DNA from: Verrucomicrobiota bacterium
Lineage (GTDB): Bacteria > Verrucomicrobiota > Verrucomicrobiia > Verrucomicrobiales > Akkermansiaceae
Length of the DNA: 6,385 bases
Direction of reading: 5' to 3'
Assembly: GCA_026397695.1 (NCBI GenBank)
Contig: JAPLUJ010000481.1
Span: 712-7,096 of the forward strand
This document shows positions 5,425-6,385 of this stretch, one piece after another. The translations under genes and the position numbers were made by a program. Position 1 is the stretch's first letter, and the number at the start of each line of letters is the position of its first letter. The notes under the pieces were generated by a model, which saw only the letters and a program-made list of their open reading frames with translations, was not told the DNA's origin and did not search any database.

Positions 5425-6385
5425 ATGTCAGAAGAAAAGCCTCTTGCCGCCAACGAATCCATCAAGATCCGCAGCAATTACCTCCGCGGCACCATCGCCG
5501 CAGGTCTCGCGGACACCTCCACCGGCACAATCCCGGAGGATGACGGGCAATTGCTCAAGTTCCATGGCACCTATCAGCAGGATGACCGCGACCTGCGTGC
5601 CGAACGCCGCAAGCAGAAGCTGGAGAAAGCTTACTCGTTCATGATGCGCATCCGCGTGCCGGGGGGGGTGGTCACTCCCGCACAGTGGCTGGAAACCGAC
5701 CGTCTGGCCACCCGCTTCGCCAACGGCACGATCAAGTTGACCACCCGCCAGGCGTTCCAGTTTCACGGCATCATCAAAAGCGATCTCAAGCGCACGATCC
5801 GGGAGATCAACCAAGCCGCCATGGACACCATCGCCGCCTGCGGCGACGTGAACCGCAATGTGATGTGCAACCCGAATCCATATCTATCCGCCGTGCATGG
5901 GGAAGTGCTCAAGCTGGCCCGCGATATTTCCAGCCACCTCACCCCGCAGACCCGCGCCTATCATGAGATCTGGCTCGACGACGAGAAAATCGCCGGCGGC
6001 GAGGAAGATGTGGAACCGATCTATGGCAAGACCTATCTGCCGCGGAAGTTCAAGATCGCCATCGCCGTGCCGCCGTCCAACGATGTCGATATCTTCGCCA
6101 ACTGCCTGGCTTTCATCGCCATCGTCGAGGATGCAAAACTTGTCGGATTCAATGTCGCCGTCGGCGGTGGCATGGGCTCATCCCACGGCAATCAGGCGAC
6201 CTATCCGCGCATGGCCGATGTCATCGGCTTCTGCACACCCGCGCAGGTCGTTGAGGTGGCGGAAAAAACCGTGCTGGTCCAACGCGACTTCGGCGACCGC
6301 ACGGATCGCAAGCACGCGCGCTTCAAATACACCGTGGACGATCACGGTGCGGCTTGGATCCTGGAGAAAATCAACGCTTATCTCG
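5425..6385 (+). CDS. cysI: Assimilatory sulfite reductase hemoprotein (beta) subunit, N-terminal 320 residues
   Basis: The CysI subunit carries siroheme and a 4Fe-4S cluster. It reduces sulfite to sulfide with six electrons, in the cytoplasm, for cysteine synthesis. The N-terminal opening ([19 protein letters not shown]) and [14 protein letters not shown] (about 48-61) are typical of the NADPH-type CysI, which receives electrons from a CysJ flavoprotein not present here. Residues corresponding to known sulfite- and siroheme-binding positions are visible: RIRVPGG (75-81), [10 protein letters not shown] (139-148) with Arg144, and LPRKFK (205-210) with Lys208 and Lys210. The cysteines that bind the cluster lie in the C-terminal half, beyond the window; family length is about 570 residues. 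ATG 5425 is chosen because it places the protein start where family members begin. No Shine-Dalgarno sequence precedes it, and the same frame stays open upstream to 5278 with a GTG at 5311. An eight-G run (5661-5668) keeps the frame and encodes the conserved Pro-Gly-Gly-Val. Confidence 0.95.
   Translation, partial: MSEEKPLAANESIKIRSNYLRGTIAAGLADTSTGTIPEDDGQLLKFHGTYQQDDRDLRAERRKQKLEKAYSFMMRIRVPGGVVTPAQWLETDRLATRFANGTIKLTTRQAFQFHGIIKSDLKRTIREINQAAMDTIAACGDVNRNVMCNPNPYLSAVHGEVLKLARDISSHLTPQTRAYHEIWLDDEKIAGGEEDVEPIYGKTYLPRKFKIAIAVPPSNDVDIFANCLAFIAIVEDAKLVGFNVAVGGGMGSSHGNQATYPRMADVIGFCTPAQVVEVAEKTVLVQRDFGDRTDRKHARFKYTVDDHGAAWILEKINAYL

Overview
The window looks like chromosome from a member of the Verrucomicrobiota. 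I infer this from the GC-rich, strongly GC3-biased coding sequence, from start codons with little or no Shine-Dalgarno sequence, and above all from the gene pair in the middle: an ECF-like sigma factor overlapping a membrane serine/threonine kinase with PEGA and formylglycine-generating-enzyme-like (FGE-like) domains. As I recall it, that architecture is much expanded in this phylum. No similarity search was run, so the taxonomic call is an inference.

All four main genes lie on the + strand. (1) Bases 3-1703 hold the 3' part of an MsbA-like ABC exporter with fused membrane and ATPase domains. It stops abruptly right after the conserved Gly-Thr-His near the end of the ATPase domain, and the sequence beyond the stop suggests a frame-disrupted C-terminal tail. 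(2) Bases 1704-1877 are non-coding and contain one compact GC hairpin. (3) Bases 1878-2549 encode an ECF-like RNA polymerase sigma factor, and 2539-5079 encode an 846-residue membrane kinase that overlaps it by 11 bp. The kinase has an N-terminal cytoplasmic catalytic domain, one membrane span, and an exported part arranged PEGA, degenerate FGE-like, PEGA, full-length FGE-like. Together they look like a signalling module in which an envelope-facing sensor kinase acts on a co-produced sigma factor. (4) Bases 5080-5424 are a 345-bp gap. (5) From 5425 to the window edge runs the N-terminal 320 codons of cysI, the assimilatory sulfite reductase hemoprotein.

The most interesting unexplained structure is in front of cysI. 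A 36-codon open frame with a good ribosome-binding site carries Cys-Pro-Arg-Cys codons that fall at the base of the 5' arm of a 12-pair hairpin, and its stop codon lies just past the 3' arm. That geometry suits cysteine-responsive leader-peptide control, but it is unproven. The same gap also holds a coding-like 42-codon frame on the minus strand, which overlaps a near-perfect 15-bp palindrome.

I saw no tRNA, rRNA, CRISPR array, insertion sequence or attachment site.
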